A model generated the notes under the pieces. The model worked only from the letters and a program-made list of their open reading frames with translations, was not told the origin of the DNA and made no database searches. Position numbers and translations under genes: made by a program. Below are positions 34,143 to 42,741 of a stretch of DNA of 64,000 nt, piece by piece (the first letter of the stretch is position 1; the number at the start of each line of letters is the position of its first letter). Where the stretch lies: positions 1 through 64,000 of the forward strand of contig CASFID010000056.1 of NCBI GenBank assembly GCA_949294665.1. The letters run 5' to 3'. This DNA is from an uncultured Eubacteriales bacterium (GTDB lineage: Bacteria > Bacillota > Clostridia > Lachnospirales > Lachnospiraceae).

Positions 34143-35219
34143 ATGAAAAAGAAAATCATAAGTGTAATGCTTGCAGCAGTCCTTGCGGGGGCGCTTGCGG
34201 GGTGCAGTTCGGAACTGTCCAACGACTACGTGACGGTGAAGCAGTATAAGGGACTTGAGGTCCCGCAGCCCGCACAGACCGAGGTGACGGACGAACAGGT
34301 GGATCAGGTGATAGAGAGCAATCTCGCGGCATATGCCGAAAGAGAAGACGTCACAGACCGTCCGGCCCAGAACGGGGATATCGTTAATATCGACTATACC
34401 GGATATATCGACGGCGTGGCGTTCGATAACGGTTCTGCGGAGGACGCGGAGCTGGAGCTCGGGAGTAATTCATTTATAGGAGCGACAGACGATTATCCGG
34501 GATTCGAGGAACAGATAGAGGGACATAAAGCGGGTGATGAGTTTGATATCACAGTGCAGTTTCCGGAAGAGTACAGCCTGAATCCGGATATGGCGGGCGA
34601 GGTGGCCGATTTCCATATCGTACTTAATTCCATCCAGACAGAGTCCGTGCCGGAACTCACAGATGAGTGGGTGCAGGAGAACAGCGAGGAGTCAGAGACT
34701 GTCGACGAGTACAGAGAGGAAATACGTTCTACACTGGAAGAGAGCGTCGAGGAGTCTGCACGTTCAGAACTGAGGACGTCTGTCCTGAACGCCCTTCTGG
34801 AGAATACTGAAGTTAAAAAATATCCTGAGGATACTGTAAACGAGATGAAGGACAGATATACCGAAGCATACGTACAGACTGCGGAAGTATACGGTATGGA
34901 TCTGGGGGAATTCCTTGAGAGTTATATGCAGACGACCGAGGAAGAACTCAACGCCCAGGCGGAGGAATATGCTCAGCAGGCGGCGACTCTCCAGGAGGCA
35001 GTAAAACTGATCGCGGAAAAGGAGAAACTGGAACCGTCAGAAGAAGAATATCAGGAGAGCGCGGCTGAATATGCCGGACAATCCGGGTACGACGATGTGG
35101 AGGCGTTTGAGAAAGAAGTGGGAGAAGACCTGCTGAAAGCACAGATCCTTCAGGATGCCGTGGCAGAGTATCTGGTGGACGAATGCATCCAGGTGGAGCA
35201 GAGCGACGACGCACAGTAA
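34143..35219 (+). CDS. Trigger-factor-like FKBP lipoprotein
   Basis: The product has 358 residues. A lipoprotein signal peptide ends in the lipobox LAGC at about residue 21. After it come an FKBP-type prolyl isomerase domain (NGDIVNIDYTGYIDGVAFDNG; LGSNSFI; GHKAGDEFDITVQFPEEY) and a long helical C-terminal part (about 180-345) resembling the trigger factor chaperone arms. Cytosolic trigger factor lacks a signal peptide, so this is an exported relative, tethered outside the membrane, and probably helps fold secreted proteins. AGGAG lies before the ATG. Confidence 0.85.
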   Translation: MKKKIISVMLAAVLAGALAGCSSELSNDYVTVKQYKGLEVPQPAQTEVTDEQVDQVIESNLAAYAEREDVTDRPAQNGDIVNIDYTGYIDGVAFDNGSAEDAELELGSNSFIGATDDYPGFEEQIEGHKAGDEFDITVQFPEEYSLNPDMAGEVADFHIVLNSIQTESVPELTDEWVQENSEESETVDEYREEIRSTLEESVEESARSELRTSVLNALLENTEVKKYPEDTVNEMKDRYTEAYVQTAEVYGMDLGEFLESYMQTTEEELNAQAEEYAQQAATLQEAVKLIAEKEKLEPSEEEYQESAAEYAGQSGYDDVEAFEKEVGEDLLKAQILQDAVAEYLVDECIQVEQSDDAQ

Positions 35220-35280
35220 TCTGAGAGCGGACCGGGGATGCCGGAATGGACAGTATATGAAAGAAAAAGGAGGGAACGTC

Positions 35281-36171
35281 ATGCAGATGGAGAACAGAAG
35301 ACTCTGTGTTGAGATTTCAGAGATGGGAGCGGAAGTGACCAGGATTTACGATAAGAAATACGGTACGGAGATGCTCTGGGAAGCTGATCCCACATACTGG
35401 AAGCGCCATTCGCCGATCCTCTTCCCGAATGTGGGGAAGACATGGCATAACACCGTGCTGATAAACGGTACTCAGTATCCGACATCACAGCATGGATTCG
35501 CAAGGGACAATGCATTTCAGTGTATCAGGCAGAAGGCAGATCAGGCGTCATTCCTCCTCTCATCCTCGGAAGAGACGAAAGAGGTCTATCCGTTTGAATT
35601 CGAGCTGATCGTTACCTATACGCTGGAGTCTGATGCGCTGGTCGTGGACTGGGAAGTGAGAAATCCCGGCGACGAAGAGATGTATTTTACAATAGGCGGG
35701 CATCCCGCATTCCGGTTCGCGGGGGCGGGAGAGAAAAAGACGGACTACAAGCTGCGATTCCCGGGCAAGGATTCTCTTGAGTATATCCTCGTAGATATGG
35801 ACGAAGCGGCGGCAGATCCGTCGAAAGTATATAAACTGGAACTGGAAAATGAATGCTGTCCGGTCACGGAGGAAATGTTTGCAAATGACGCCCTGATCTT
35901 TGACGGAGGACAGATCAGCGAAGTGTGGCTCTGCCGGAAAGACGGCGCGCCCTATGTCGGCATGAGATGCGACGGCTTTCCGAATTTCGGTATCTGGTCT
36001 GTGAAGGATGCGCCGTTCGTCTGCCTGGAGCCATGGATGGGCAGGTGCGATGATATCGGGTTCGACAGGGAGCTCTCAGAGAAACCGGACGTCAATAAAG
36101 TAGCGCCCGGGGATACATTCCGACAGCGCTATACGATCATGGCCGGGAATCAGGATTTGTCCCTGATGTAA
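35281..36171 (+). CDS. Aldose 1-epimerase family protein (LacX-like)
   Basis: This 296-residue protein has the galactose mutarotase fold. Visible markers are SPILFPNVGK, the catalytic-type His in QHGFARDN, VVDWEVRNPGDEEMYFTIGGHPAF with the second conserved His, and a C-terminal CLEPWMGRCDD. The LacX/YeaD-like branch interconverts anomers of sugars or sugar phosphates; the substrate is not clear. ATG 35281 is chosen because AGGAGGG is directly upstream. Its last 35 bases overlap the 3' end of the convergent TetR gene. Confidence 0.85.
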   Translation: MQMENRRLCVEISEMGAEVTRIYDKKYGTEMLWEADPTYWKRHSPILFPNVGKTWHNTVLINGTQYPTSQHGFARDNAFQCIRQKADQASFLLSSSEETKEVYPFEFELIVTYTLESDALVVDWEVRNPGDEEMYFTIGGHPAFRFAGAGEKKTDYKLRFPGKDSLEYILVDMDEAAADPSKVYKLELENECCPVTEEMFANDALIFDGGQISEVWLCRKDGAPYVGMRCDGFPNFGIWSVKDAPFVCLEPWMGRCDDIGFDRELSEKPDVNKVAPGDTFRQRYTIMAGNQDLSLM

Positions 36172-36769
36172 GAAAACTCAGAGAACCGGGCGGATTGTCC
36201 GTACCTTTCTCTACGAGCGACACAAGTCCCGAGACGGTCTCCTCGATCTCTTCCTGAGAAGAGGGGACGATCGTATTGTCTATCTTTACGGCCAGTACGA
36301 TGAGTACGATCTCAGCCAGGACATCCGGCCGGTCAAAACGGATCTCGCCGGCGTCAATGCCCTGCTGTATGATCTCAGCCAGCACGGGCTTGAACTCGCT
36401 GATCAGATGATTCATGTATTTCTGGTGGAGCAGCGCCTTTTCCGGGGCGCCGGCTCCACTTTTTTTTCCTGATCTTAAATATTCTGTAGAAGCGTTGCGG
36501 CATGCCTGGAAGATCATTGCCATGCGCGTAAAAGGAGGGATCTCCGTCCGCGAGGAGAGGTCTTTGGCGGTAGACAGAGGCTTTTCATAGTTCCGTTCTA
36601 CAAGGGCCTCGAGGATAGAGTCCTTGGACGGAAAATAATAGTAGATGCTCCCTTTGCCTATTCCTGCCGTCTGCGCGATCTCGCTCACAGAGATCGTCTG
36701 CAGCTTTTTATTTTCCAAAAGTTTCTGTAATGAGTCGAGTATGAGGTTGTATTTCTTCTGGTCCGGCAT
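36137..36769 (-). CDS. TetR-family transcriptional regulator
   Basis: The product has 210 residues. The N-terminal DNA-binding domain contains SVSEIAQTAGIGKGSIYYYFPSKDSILEALVERNYE, a textbook TetR helix-turn-helix; the rest is a helical ligand-binding domain. The start at 36769 (MPDQKKYN) is chosen because homology begins here. It is divergent from the SCP2-hydrolase-condensation-ACP-ligase cluster; a palindrome overlapping that cluster's promoter is a candidate operator. It is therefore likely the local repressor, released by a lipophilic or acyl ligand (inference). Confidence 0.85.
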   Translation of the reverse strand: MPDQKKYNLILDSLQKLLENKKLQTISVSEIAQTAGIGKGSIYYYFPSKDSILEALVERNYEKPLSTAKDLSSRTEIPPFTRMAMIFQACRNASTEYLRSGKKSGAGAPEKALLHQKYMNHLISEFKPVLAEIIQQGIDAGEIRFDRPDVLAEIVLIVLAVKIDNTIVPSSQEEIEETVSGLVSLVEKGTDNPPGSLSFLTSGTNPDSRP

Positions 36770-36923
36770 AATATCCGCCTTTCTTGTCAGTGAGGTCTTC
36801 TTCCGATACCGGTCCCGACGTATGTCGTACTGTGGACAGGCACGTCCGAAGAACATTGTCAGTTCAGCTTAACACTTCAAGTATAGCATATCTGCTGTGA
36901 AAGGACCAGAAAGAAAAACAAAC

Positions 36924-36954
36924 AAAAAAAGCAGGGGAAAGTCCTGCTTTTTTT
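36924..36954. terminator. Bidirectional terminator between the TetR gene and the SCP2 cluster
   Basis: AAAAAAAGCAGG pairs with CCTGCTTTTTTT around a GGAAAGT loop. It lies between the divergent start regions, so it may insulate the two promoters. Confidence 0.85.
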
Positions 36955-36964
36955 GGCAGTGACA

Positions 36965-36980
36965 ACTGTTGACCAACAGT
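36965..36980 (+). promoter_or_regulatory. Candidate TetR operator overlapping the cluster promoter
   Basis: ACTGTTG and CAACAGT form a perfect inverted repeat with a 2-base AC spacer. The repeat contains TTGACC (36969-36974), a good -35 element, with TACTCT 17 bases downstream as a weak -10. Binding here would block the SCP2 cluster promoter. Confidence 0.55.
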
Positions 36981-37060
36981 CGGAAAGATGATACTCTAAC
37001 AGAAGAAATAAGATGACCGATGGTCGAAAAATGACAGATGCGGTCGAAAAGGAGGACATT

Positions 37061-37435
37061 ATGACCTACGCAGATATGTTTTCAAAAGTGAAAGGGATGC
37101 TGATGGAAGCAGATGTGAGCGATATCCGCGAACATCTGGCGTATCAATTTAATATCACCGGTGAGGCGGAAGGAATCTTCTATGCCGAGGTAAAAGACGG
37201 ACAGCTCTTTGTGGAACCGTACGAGTATTTTGACCGTGACGCAATGTTTACCTGTACGGCGGAGACGCTGTTTAAGATCGCAGACGGAAAGACCGATCCG
37301 ATTCTTGCCGTAACACTTGGAAAACTGAAAGTAGAAGGCAATATCGAGAAAGCTCTGAAATTAAAAGACCTGATCGGCAGCAAGAAAGCTGCGAAGAAAA
37401 GAGGGAAAAAAGCGGACAGGAAACAGAAAAAATAA
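37061..37435 (+). CDS. SCP2 sterol-carrier-domain protein
   Basis: The product has 124 residues. ATG 37061 has GGAGG 7 bases upstream; an earlier in-frame ATG does not. It matches the SCP2 lipid-binding fold: an N-terminal helix (FSKVKGMLMEADVSD), strands ending in FNITGEAEGIFYAEVKDGQL, and the late TLGKLKVEGNIEKALKLKDLIG. It ends in a very basic tail (KKAAKKRGKKADRKQKK). SCP2 domains bind acyl chains and other lipids in a hydrophobic cavity. It is first in the acyl-transfer cluster. Confidence 0.82.
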   Translation: MTYADMFSKVKGMLMEADVSDIREHLAYQFNITGEAEGIFYAEVKDGQLFVEPYEYFDRDAMFTCTAETLFKIADGKTDPILAVTLGKLKVEGNIEKALKLKDLIGSKKAAKKRGKKADRKQKK

Positions 37436-37458
37436 GTATTGTAAAAGCGGGTGATGAA

Positions 37459-38403
37459 ATGGGCAGGATATTAAAGGGGACCGCTGCGGTACTGGGACTG
37501 CTGACCGCAGCGGAGGCCGGAGGGACGGCGTATTTCTACAGAAGGACGATGAAACGTTACAATGCTAAGACGGAGCGCACGATGAAGATGTCCGGCGTGG
37601 ACTGGGAGAAGTATTTCCCGATCATGCACGGGCGGCACGACTGGATGATGGAACAGCCCCATGAGGATGTATGGATCACTTCCCATGACGGGCTGAAGCT
37701 GCACGGTACATATTTTGAGGGCGACGGGGGTACGAAAGCAGTGATCTGCTTCCACGGCTATACGAGCAAGGGCCTCAATGACTATGGAAGCCTCTCGTAT
37801 TATTATCTCCGGCACGGATTCCGGATGTTGCTGATCGACGAGAGGGCCCACGGAGAGAGTGAGGGAACATACATCGGATTCGGGACGATGGACCGGCTTG
37901 ACGGTATGAAGTGGATCGAGTGGATGACGGACAAGATCGGGGATGAGGCACAGATCCTGCTCCACGGCAATTCCATGGGAGGGGCGACCGTCTGCATGAT
38001 GAGCGGACTGAAACTTCCGCCCCAGGTGAAGGGGATCGTCTCCGACTGTGCGTTTACATCTGCAAAGGACGTATTCACGCACGTACTCCACAGTATGTAT
38101 CATCTTCCGGCATTTCCCATGATCCAGATCGCAGATAAGCTGAATAAGAGAAACGCGGGATACGGCCTCGACGAGTGCAATGCGGCAAGGGAAGTAAGAA
38201 AAGCGGAAGTACCGTTTCTGTTTATCCACGGAGAAAAGGACGTCTTCGTACCATGCCGGATGTGCGAGGAAATATACAGAAACTGCGCGTCGCCGAAAAC
38301 GAAACTCATTGTCAGAGATGCAGGACACGCAGAGAGCTATTACAAGGACACGGAAGCCTATGAGAACGCGCTGGATTCATTTATCGGGGGGATAATGGAA
38401 TGA
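37459..38403 (+). CDS. Membrane-anchored alpha/beta hydrolase
   Basis: The product has 314 residues. An N-terminal helix (GTAAVLGLLTAAEAGGTAYFY) is a likely membrane anchor. The hydrolase core shows VICFHGYTSKG, the nucleophile elbow LHGNSMGGA, an Asp in FIHGEKDVFVP and a His in RDAGHAESYY. This is the YjfP/Bem46-like type that cleaves esters or thioesters. The gene sits 23 bases after the SCP2 gene and overlaps the condensation-domain gene by 4 bases (ATGA). It could act as the releasing thioesterase of the cluster (inference). Confidence 0.82.
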   Translation: MGRILKGTAAVLGLLTAAEAGGTAYFYRRTMKRYNAKTERTMKMSGVDWEKYFPIMHGRHDWMMEQPHEDVWITSHDGLKLHGTYFEGDGGTKAVICFHGYTSKGLNDYGSLSYYYLRHGFRMLLIDERAHGESEGTYIGFGTMDRLDGMKWIEWMTDKIGDEAQILLHGNSMGGATVCMMSGLKLPPQVKGIVSDCAFTSAKDVFTHVLHSMYHLPAFPMIQIADKLNKRNAGYGLDECNAAREVRKAEVPFLFIHGEKDVFVPCRMCEEIYRNCASPKTKLIVRDAGHAESYYKDTEAYENALDSFIGGIME

Positions 38404-39806
38404 TGAAGACAAGAAAAGGGCATAAAGTTTATCCGCTTACCGTAGCGCAGAAATTTCATCTTTATTATGCACCGCACTGTCCGAATATGGCTGTTCTGAA
38501 TATCGGGACGAGCCTGACGATCGAAGTGGAACTGGACTGGGATCAGTTAAAGCGATCGATCAATGAAGCATATGCCAGGAGCGAAGCCATGCGTGTGCGG
38601 CTTGCAAAGGATAAAGAGGGAACCTGGTATCAGTATGTGACAGAGCCGGAAGAGAAGGATATCGAGTTCGTTGATTTCTCGAACGGTACGATAGAAGAGG
38701 CGGAAGTAGTGATGAAGAAGTGGACGGCCAGGCCGTTCAGGATGTTCGACGCGCCTTTGACGAGAATCGTTATGATCAGGATGCCGGATAGATTCAATGG
38801 GATCTATTTCCTTGGAAATCATATGATCGTGGACGCACAGTCGCTGATCTGTTTCCTGAAAGATATCATCGAGCTGTACTGTCATGCGAAATATGAAGGT
38901 GTGCCGTATCCCAAAGATATGGCGTCCTATATCCAGCAGATTCAGCGGGATCTTGCATATGAAGCGGGGAGCAGGGCGCAGTTGAGAGACGCAGAATATT
39001 TCCATAAAGAGATCGAGACAGGCGAACCGATCTACAATGACATTCACGGTACCGCAAAACTGGAATCCATGCGCAGGACGTTCCGAAACCCGGATCTCAG
39101 GTCCGCTTTCTGCGTGACTGACGATACAAGTTCCTCTCTTGATATCTTCCACCTTGAGGCGGAGCCGACGAAGCGTCTGATGGATTTCTGCGGGAAATAT
39201 CACGTCTCGCTGGCCTGTCTTCTCCTGATGGGGCTTCGTACCTATTATCAGAAGATGAACGGTTTTGACGATGTATCACTGACGACGACGATCGCGAGAC
39301 GGGCGACTCTCAAAGAGAAGAAATCCGGGGGAACAAGGATCCACTCCTTCCCGTTCCGCACGATATTCCCGCAGGATATGAAGTTCATCGACGCCGTCTA
39401 TGCGATCCGGGATAAGCAGAACGAGTATTTTCGCCATGCGAACTATGATCCCACGGCATTCTTTGCGTACCGTGCGAAAACATATCCGCAGCCGCAGGCA
39501 GGACTCGGTTATGAGCCAATCTCTCTGACCTATCAGCCCTTGACGTTAAAAGAGAAAGGGCTGGACCAGCTGGGAGATATCCGCTACAAGACGAAATGGT
39601 ATCCGAACGGGATCTGTCCCCAGGGGATGTACCTGACGGTCATGCACCGCCCGGAGGACAACGGACTTGACTTTAATTTTGAACATCAGATCAAGGCGGT
39701 TTCGAGAGAGGAACTGGAGTATCTGTACTACTATCTGTGCAGGATCATGTTCAAGGGCGTTGAGAACCCGGAACTGACGATCGGGGAGATCATCAGGCTT
39801 GTCTGA
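38400..39806 (+). CDS. Stand-alone condensation-domain acyltransferase
   Basis: This 468-residue protein has the chloramphenicol-acetyltransferase/NRPS-condensation fold. The N-terminal YPLTVAQKFHLYY region, the RSEAMRVRL segment and the active-site strand IYFLGNHMIVDAQS are present. The HHxxxDG motif reads NHMIVDA: the second (catalytic) His and the Asp are kept, the first His and Gly are replaced. No adenylation or carrier domain is attached. With the ACP and ligase genes that follow, it probably moves an ACP-bound acyl group onto an amine or alcohol. Overlaps the hydrolase gene. Confidence 0.78.
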   Translation: MMKTRKGHKVYPLTVAQKFHLYYAPHCPNMAVLNIGTSLTIEVELDWDQLKRSINEAYARSEAMRVRLAKDKEGTWYQYVTEPEEKDIEFVDFSNGTIEEAEVVMKKWTARPFRMFDAPLTRIVMIRMPDRFNGIYFLGNHMIVDAQSLICFLKDIIELYCHAKYEGVPYPKDMASYIQQIQRDLAYEAGSRAQLRDAEYFHKEIETGEPIYNDIHGTAKLESMRRTFRNPDLRSAFCVTDDTSSSLDIFHLEAEPTKRLMDFCGKYHVSLACLLLMGLRTYYQKMNGFDDVSLTTTIARRATLKEKKSGGTRIHSFPFRTIFPQDMKFIDAVYAIRDKQNEYFRHANYDPTAFFAYRAKTYPQPQAGLGYEPISLTYQPLTLKEKGLDQLGDIRYKTKWYPNGICPQGMYLTVMHRPEDNGLDFNFEHQIKAVSREELEYLYYYLCRIMFKGVENPELTIGEIIRLV

Positions 39807-39892
39807 AAGAGCAGACCGGCGTAACAGAAGAAGCAGCGTGTCGGAAAAAACGCGCGGACATGTCAGATTCAAGTGGAAAAGGAGACAAGATC

Positions 39893-40117
39893 ATGTTTGA
39901 AAAACTGGTAGACATCATCTGCAACTATGTAGAAGTAGAACCGGAGAATATTCATCCGGAATCGCGGTTTATGGAGGATCTGGGATTTACATCTTTTGAT
40001 TTTATGAGCATGCTTGGAGAGATCGAGGATGAGTTCGACGTCGAGGTAGAGCAGACAGAAGCGGCGAATATCCGCACGGTACAGGAAGCAGTCGACTACC
40101 TTGAGAAACTGATGTAA
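39893..40117 (+). CDS. Acyl carrier protein
   Basis: The product has 74 residues, is acidic and has the four-helix ACP pattern. The phosphopantetheine-attachment Ser is in EDLGFTSFDFM (the usual DSL reads TSF). ATG 39893 is chosen because GGAG lies 9 bases upstream and the fold starts here. It lies between the condensation and ligase genes, so it is a dedicated carrier rather than the fatty-acid ACP. Activation needs a phosphopantetheinyl transferase, which is not in the window. Confidence 0.88.
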   Translation: MFEKLVDIICNYVEVEPENIHPESRFMEDLGFTSFDFMSMLGEIEDEFDVEVEQTEAANIRTVQEAVDYLEKLM

Positions 40118-40199
40118 GCAGCCCGGCCGCAGAGAATGCTGCGGGGGAGAGCAGCTGGGGACGATATGGCATGAAAAACAGGGAAAGGAATGTGAGAAT

Positions 40200-41708
40200 A
40201 TGCTTTGCAGTACGGTGCGTCAGATCCTGGTCAATACAGAGGAGAAATATGGACCGGAAGATGCGATACGTTACAAGATCAGTAAAAATGAGATCGCTTC
40301 CAGGTCTTACACACAGCTCAAAGAGGACAGCGAGAGTTTCTCCAATGTTCTGAAAAGTCTTGGAGAGCAGGGAAATCATATCGCCGTCATCGGAATGACT
40401 TCCTATGCATGGCTGGTAACATACTTCGGAACAGTCAACAGCGGGAGCGTAGTAGTGCCGCTGGACGTAAACCTTCCGGCGGAAGACGTGTGCGATCTGG
40501 TCGCGCGGTCGGATTCCACAGTGCTTGTCTATGACGAGATCAGAAAGGATGTGGCTGCGATCGCAAAAGAGAAGTGTCCGCAGCTTCGGCATCTCGTGTC
40601 CATGCAGCAGTCGGCGCATGACGAACACGCTTACTCTTTCCGGAAGCTGCTGGAAGAGAACAAAGGCGGCTTCGACTATGAACCGCAGCCGGACCAGCTC
40701 TGTACGATCATGTTCACGTCAGGAACAACGGGAAAGAGCAAAGGAGTCATGCTCACACACAGAAATGTATCGGAAAACGCCACCTGTCTGGATTTGAAGA
40801 TCCCGGAGAGGATCGTGATCATGACAGTGCTCCCGATCCATCACGCCTACTGTCTGAGCATGGATATCCTGAAAGGGGTATCTCTGGGGGCAGTGATCTG
40901 CATCAATGATTCCCTGATGCGCGTGGCGAAGAACATCAAACTGTTCAAGCCGGAGATGATCCTGATGGTGCCGCTGATGATAGAGACAATGGCGAAGAAA
41001 CTGGAGGAGGCTTCTCTTCTTCCTGCAAAGATCGTAAAAAGCCAGGTGTTCGGAAAACAGTTTCACACCATCTGCAGCGGCGGAGCCTATCTTGATCCGA
41101 AGTATATCGATATGTTCAAAAAATATGACATTGTCATCCAGCAGGGATATGGAATGACAGAGTGCTCGCCGGTCATCAGCATCTCCCGGAGATGGAATAT
41201 CCGCAAAGATTCCGTAGGCCAGCTCATCCCCAACTGTGAGGCGAAGACCGTCGACGGCGAACTCTGGGTGAGAGGGAGCAGCGTCATGCAGGGATACTAT
41301 AAGATGCCGGAAGAGACGGCGGAAACACTGGAAGACGGCTGGCTCAAAACCGGAGACCTGGGCTATGCAGACGAGGACGGATTCGTCTATCTGACAGGAC
41401 GCAAGAAGAACCTGATCATCACAAAGAACGGCGAGAACGTATCACCGGAAGAACTGGAGAATGCCCTTGCTTCCAACCGGCTTGTGGGGGAGGTACTCGT
41501 CCGGGAGAAAGACGGCGTGATCGAGGCGGAGATCTATCCGGATCAGGATTACATGAAAAAGAAACGGATCAAAGATGTGAGGGGGAAACTTCAGGAGATC
41601 ATCGACGGGTATAATAAGACGGCGGCTCCCCAGAAAAGGATCTACAGCCTGACCGTAAGGGATCAGGAGTTTGAGAAGACAACGACAAGGAAGATCAGGA
41701 GGTTTTAA
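40200..41708 (+). CDS. Acyl-AMP ligase / adenylation enzyme
   Basis: The 502-residue member of the adenylate-forming superfamily has the P-loop FTSGTTGKSKGVMLTH near residue 180, YGMTECSPV near 316, GDLGYADEDG near 385 and the C-terminal catalytic Lys in TTRKIRRF. It activates a carboxylic acid with ATP and transfers it to CoA or a carrier, most likely the ACP encoded 82 bases upstream. Sequence character is closer to fatty-acyl ligases than to amino-acid adenylation domains; the substrate is unknown. Last gene of the cluster. Confidence 0.85.
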   Translation: MLCSTVRQILVNTEEKYGPEDAIRYKISKNEIASRSYTQLKEDSESFSNVLKSLGEQGNHIAVIGMTSYAWLVTYFGTVNSGSVVVPLDVNLPAEDVCDLVARSDSTVLVYDEIRKDVAAIAKEKCPQLRHLVSMQQSAHDEHAYSFRKLLEENKGGFDYEPQPDQLCTIMFTSGTTGKSKGVMLTHRNVSENATCLDLKIPERIVIMTVLPIHHAYCLSMDILKGVSLGAVICINDSLMRVAKNIKLFKPEMILMVPLMIETMAKKLEEASLLPAKIVKSQVFGKQFHTICSGGAYLDPKYIDMFKKYDIVIQQGYGMTECSPVISISRRWNIRKDSVGQLIPNCEAKTVDGELWVRGSSVMQGYYKMPEETAETLEDGWLKTGDLGYADEDGFVYLTGRKKNLIITKNGENVSPEELENALASNRLVGEVLVREKDGVIEAEIYPDQDYMKKKRIKDVRGKLQEIIDGYNKTAAPQKRIYSLTVRDQEFEKTTTRKIRRF

Positions 41709-41933
41709 GAGGAGGCCCCTGCTCCGGATTCCCTGTTTGACGCTATATCCCAGGACTCCCTGAAACTGAGCAGGCCGGGAAAGATGCCGTGATAATAGTT
41801 CTCTTTTTTTATCATCGCGCCGGGCAATCGGCAAGGCGCACTTGACGGCAGCGAGTGATGCTTGGTAAGATAAGAGTTAAAGTTCACATTACAGATGAAC
41901 ATATCATCTGCAAGTGTGCGGGGAGGAATACAT

Positions 41934-42704
41934 ATGCTGCTTACGATCGATGTGGGAAACACGAATATCACAATGGGCGTGTTCAGGGAGGACATTCTGC
42001 AGGGGATGTTCCGTATGACGACGAAACGGCCGAGGACATCGGATGAATACGGGATGACGATCTGCGGCATACTGGAACACAGGTCCATCGATCCGAAAAA
42101 GATCAAAGCGGTTATCATCGCATCGGTCGTTCCCGACATCATGTATTCCCTGACAAGCGGCGTTATCAAATATCTGGACATTACGCCCTGTATCGTCTCG
42201 GCAGATTCAGATACAGGCGTCCGTGTAAATACAGATAACCCGTCCAGGACTGGTCCTGACCGTATCGTCAATGCGGCGGCGGGCTATGCGATCGCGAAAG
42301 GGCCGGCTATTGTGATTGATTTCGGCACGGCAACCACTTATGATCTGATCGGTCCTGACAGTACTTTGGAGGCGTGTGTCATCGCGCCTGGGATCGAGAC
42401 CGCGGGACGTTCCCTCTGGGGAGGAGCGGCGATGCTTCCCGCTATCCAGATTCAGAAGCCGGATACTGCGCTCGCCCGGGATACTGTGACGGGAATGCAG
42501 GGCGGCCTCGTGTTCGGAGCGATCGGACAGACAGAGTACATTGTGAGACGAATGAAAGAGGAGTCGGGCTATGAGGACGCATATGTGATCGCCACAGGCG
42601 GACTCGGGAAGATCATCGCGGAAGAGACAGAATGCATCGATCTGTACGATCCTCAGCTTACGCTGAACGGATTGCGGCTGATCTATGAGAGGATGGAGAA
42701 ATAA
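41934..42704 (+). CDS. coaX: Type III pantothenate kinase
   Basis: This 256-residue CoA-pathway enzyme phosphorylates pantothenate. Motifs are LTIDVGNTNITMGVF (phosphate binding), GPDRIVNAAAGYA, IDFGTATTYDLIG and PGIETAGRSLWGGAAMLP. ATG 41934 has GGGGAGG upstream and starts the conserved core. It lies after the ACP-ligase cluster, with a 225-base gap, and 37 bases before dusB; a functional link to the ACP cluster through phosphopantetheine is possible but unproven. Confidence 0.92.
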   Translation: MLLTIDVGNTNITMGVFREDILQGMFRMTTKRPRTSDEYGMTICGILEHRSIDPKKIKAVIIASVVPDIMYSLTSGVIKYLDITPCIVSADSDTGVRVNTDNPSRTGPDRIVNAAAGYAIAKGPAIVIDFGTATTYDLIGPDSTLEACVIAPGIETAGRSLWGGAAMLPAIQIQKPDTALARDTVTGMQGGLVFGAIGQTEYIVRRMKEESGYEDAYVIATGGLGKIIAEETECIDLYDPQLTLNGLRLIYERMEK

Positions 42705-42741
42705 GACGTTTTAGTATATTAGGAGTCAGGGTTTTGCTATA

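Noticed and set aside
36137-41708. Complete NRPS gene cluster
   Set aside because: Single free-standing domains only, no multidomain synthetase, no phosphopantetheinyl transferase or exporter.
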